From Chitinophagaceae bacterium (GTDB lineage Bacteria; Bacteroidota; Bacteroidia; Chitinophagales; Chitinophagaceae): a stretch of 26,174 nt of DNA. The translations under genes and the position numbers were made by a program. The notes under the pieces were generated by a model that worked only from the letters and a program-made list of their open reading frames with translations, ran no database searches and had not been told where the DNA came from. The DNA lies in NCBI GenBank assembly GCA_003509845.1, contig DOMR01000078.1, forward strand, positions 3,448 to 29,621, written 5' to 3'. Numbering within the stretch: position 1 is the first letter of the stretch; the number at the start of each line of letters is the position of its first letter. Shown in pieces: positions 24,734-26,174 of the stretch.

Positions 24734-25225
24734 ATGCAAGTTGAAAAAAATAAAGTTGTAGGCATACATTATACTATTTCGGTGGATGAGGAAGGCGAGG
24801 TATTTTCAAACCTCGATTTTGAACCTGAAGAATATGTACATGGTGCTATTGCTATTTTTCCAATGGTCGCAAAGGCACTTGAAGGCCACAAAGTAAAGGA
24901 TGAAGTAGAAATTACTTTACTTCCACAGCATGCTTACGGCGCAATGAATGATAAATTAATTAAAACATACCCCAACGCTTTATTTGAAACTATTGATGAT
25001 ATTGAAATTGGCAGTTTTATTCAAATTCCCGATGGCACTGAAGCAAAATTATTGCAAAAAAACAAGGACACTATCTTGGTAGATGCTAATCATCCATTCG
25101 CTGGAGCGACCTTACATTATAAAATAAAAATTGCGTCTATTCGCCAAGCCACTGAACTTGAAATTCAAAGAGGACTTACGGAAACCCTTATAAAATCATG
25201 TGATGGATCTCCTAATTGTTGCTAA
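24734..25225 (+). CDS. SlyD-like FKBP-type peptidyl-prolyl isomerase
   Basis: A 163-residue cytoplasmic protein of the SlyD group of FKBPs, which combine prolyl isomerase and chaperone activity. The order is that of SlyD: N-terminal half of the FKBP domain (VVGIHYTISVDEEGEV), the segment HGAIAIFPMVAKALEGHKVKD (36-56, quoted in part), the inserted flap domain (about 65-115) with QHAYGAMNDKLI, then VDANHPFAGATLHYKIKI (116-133). The usual PGLE before KALEG is PMVA here, so isomerase activity may be reduced. The tail ends CDGSPNCC, a short Cys cluster instead of the His-rich metal tail of E. coli SlyD. It starts one base after the GH116-type gene and ends 9 bases before the DUF2961 gene, hence is firmly inside the cluster. 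Confidence 0.9.
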   Translation: MQVEKNKVVGIHYTISVDEEGEVFSNLDFEPEEYVHGAIAIFPMVAKALEGHKVKDEVEITLLPQHAYGAMNDKLIKTYPNALFETIDDIEIGSFIQIPDGTEAKLLQKNKDTILVDANHPFAGATLHYKIKIASIRQATELEIQRGLTETLIKSCDGSPNCC

Positions 25226-25234
25226 ATTTAAATT

Positions 25235-26174
25235 ATGAAAAACAAACTGCATTTATTGGTTTTAGTTTTTGTTATGAACGCATTCGTTACAAAAACTTTC
25301 GCACAGGAATTATACAAAGCACCCTCAAATCAAATTAAAACTATTTGGGTAAGTCCTGAAAATCCAACTGGCGCCAAAGGCAGTGCAGGTAAAACGAACA
25401 AGGGCGCTAAGGGCCGTGCATTTATTACTTTAGAAGCTGGTGAAAAGATTAATTTATTAGATGCTACTGGTGCTGGTATTGTGAGACGCATGTGGTTAAG
25501 CGGCACCATACCAAGATCAGCTGATCAAATGCAACATGTTCGTATTGAAATGTATTGGGATGGAAGTAAAACGCCCGCAGTCTCAGCACCTATTGGTGAT
25601 TTTTTTGGTTTAGGGCTGGGTAAATCAAAAGCCTACAAAAATGCATTATTCTCAAATCCAGAAGGGCGCTCTTTTAATTTTATAATACCAATGCCATTTA
25701 GAACAGCAGCAAAAATTGTTTTAATTAACGAGTCAAGCTCACATGCACTCATATGGTATGATATAAATTATACTTCAGAAAAAGTACCTGATGATGCAAT
25801 GTACTTTCATGCTTACTGGCATCATGTAGCAAAAACAACACTGGGCATGGATTTTGAAATTTTGCCTACGGTCAATGGTAAAGGACGATTTATTGGAACT
25901 AATATTTCCGTGGTTAGTGACAGCATGTTACGAGACACTTGGTTTGGTGAAGGGGAAGTGAAAGTGTATCTAGATGGCGATAATAAATTACCATCACTCT
26001 CAGGCACCGGAACGGAAGATTATATTGGAACAGGATGGGGACAGGGGGAGTATCAAGACCAATTTCAAGGCTCCTTAATTTCAGATGATAAAAAAGGAGA
26101 GTATTGTTTTTACAGATATCATGTACCGGACCCTATTTATTTTCAAAGTGAATGCAAAGTGACCATTCAGCAAA
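25235..26174 (+). CDS. DUF2961/GH172-type glycoside hydrolase, N-terminal part (cut by window edge)
   Basis: The frame is open from the ATG at 25235 to the window end, giving 313 residues. A signal peptide ends FVTKTFAQ (residue 24). The mature part matches DUF2961, now the GH172 family, whose studied members act on fructofuranosyl or D-arabinofuranosyl linkages. Family features are GAGIVRRMWLSG (about 81-92), IEMYWDGSKTPAVSAPIGDFF (about 105-125, quoted in part), FNFIIPMPF and the hallmark SGTGTEDYIG with E261, a candidate catalytic acid; E272 and E289 follow. YCFYRYHVPDPIYF precedes the cut. It lies 9 bases after the FKBP gene. The substrate is unknown; the family call is good, the reaction only by family. 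Confidence 0.88.
   Translation, partial: MKNKLHLLVLVFVMNAFVTKTFAQELYKAPSNQIKTIWVSPENPTGAKGSAGKTNKGAKGRAFITLEAGEKINLLDATGAGIVRRMWLSGTIPRSADQMQHVRIEMYWDGSKTPAVSAPIGDFFGLGLGKSKAYKNALFSNPEGRSFNFIIPMPFRTAAKIVLINESSSHALIWYDINYTSEKVPDDAMYFHAYWHHVAKTTLGMDFEILPTVNGKGRFIGTNISVVSDSMLRDTWFGEGEVKVYLDGDNKLPSLSGTGTEDYIGTGWGQGEYQDQFQGSLISDDKKGEYCFYRYHVPDPIYFQSECKVTIQQ

Noticed and set aside
19459..26174. Classical polysaccharide utilisation locus
   Set aside because: No SusC/SusD pair is present in the window; the two TonB receptors to the left are not SusC-type and are not linked to the cluster.

Overview
The window looks like a chromosomal segment of an AT-rich Bacteroidota bacterium, most likely from the Chitinophagaceae or Sphingobacteriia side of the phylum. 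The evidence is a GLPGLI-family tail, a cell-surface protein with a gliding-motility/type IX secretion C-terminal domain, a HmuY-family lipoprotein beside a TonB-dependent receptor, signal peptides ending in ...AQ or ...SQ, and several TAnnTTTG-type -7 promoter elements. I see no tRNA, rRNA, CRISPR array, insertion sequence or phage gene. The two genes at the window edges are cut.

Left part (1-5382): the end of a GLPGLI protein faces a TonB-dependent receptor on the minus strand, with a perfect hairpin between them. Behind the receptor lies a minus-strand phosphate-uptake pair, a DUF47/PhoU-like accessory gene followed by a PiT transporter with a large soluble insert. The 426-base (ATG-to-ATG) gap 4957-5382 holds no convincing gene but has G-tracts and two hairpins. 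One hairpin is a good minus-strand terminator with no gene in front of it.

Middle (5383-14753): an unidentified one-pass membrane protein comes first. Next is a two-gene unit for a TonB-dependent receptor and a HmuY-family lipoprotein, preceded by two dyads and closed by a strong terminator. Two small minus-strand genes follow (DUF4442 thioesterase-like and Dabb), then a 1343-residue secreted protein with an IgGFc-binding-like N-terminal part, PKD-like repeats and a type IX sorting domain.

Right part (14742-26174): a small secreted DUF1566-like protein on the minus strand, a TMEM220-family membrane protein, a Tat-type PhoD-like phosphatase, a membrane-anchored AraC regulator and a SnoaL-like lipoprotein. 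From 19459 to the right edge five co-directional genes form a compact catabolic-looking cluster: a formylglycine-type sulfatase, a DUF3500 protein, a GH116-type (DUF608) glycoside hydrolase, a SlyD-like FKBP and a DUF2961/GH172-type hydrolase that runs off the end. All but the FKBP have export signals. The group looks built to attack a sulfated or glycosylated substrate outside the cytoplasm, but no SusC/SusD pair is in view and the substrate is unknown.

The points most worth following are the sulfatase-DUF3500-GH116-FKBP-GH172 cluster, the HmuY-like protein that lacks every usual haem ligand, paired GTTCC/GGAAC dyads around the AraC gene, and the orphan terminator at 5187-5214.
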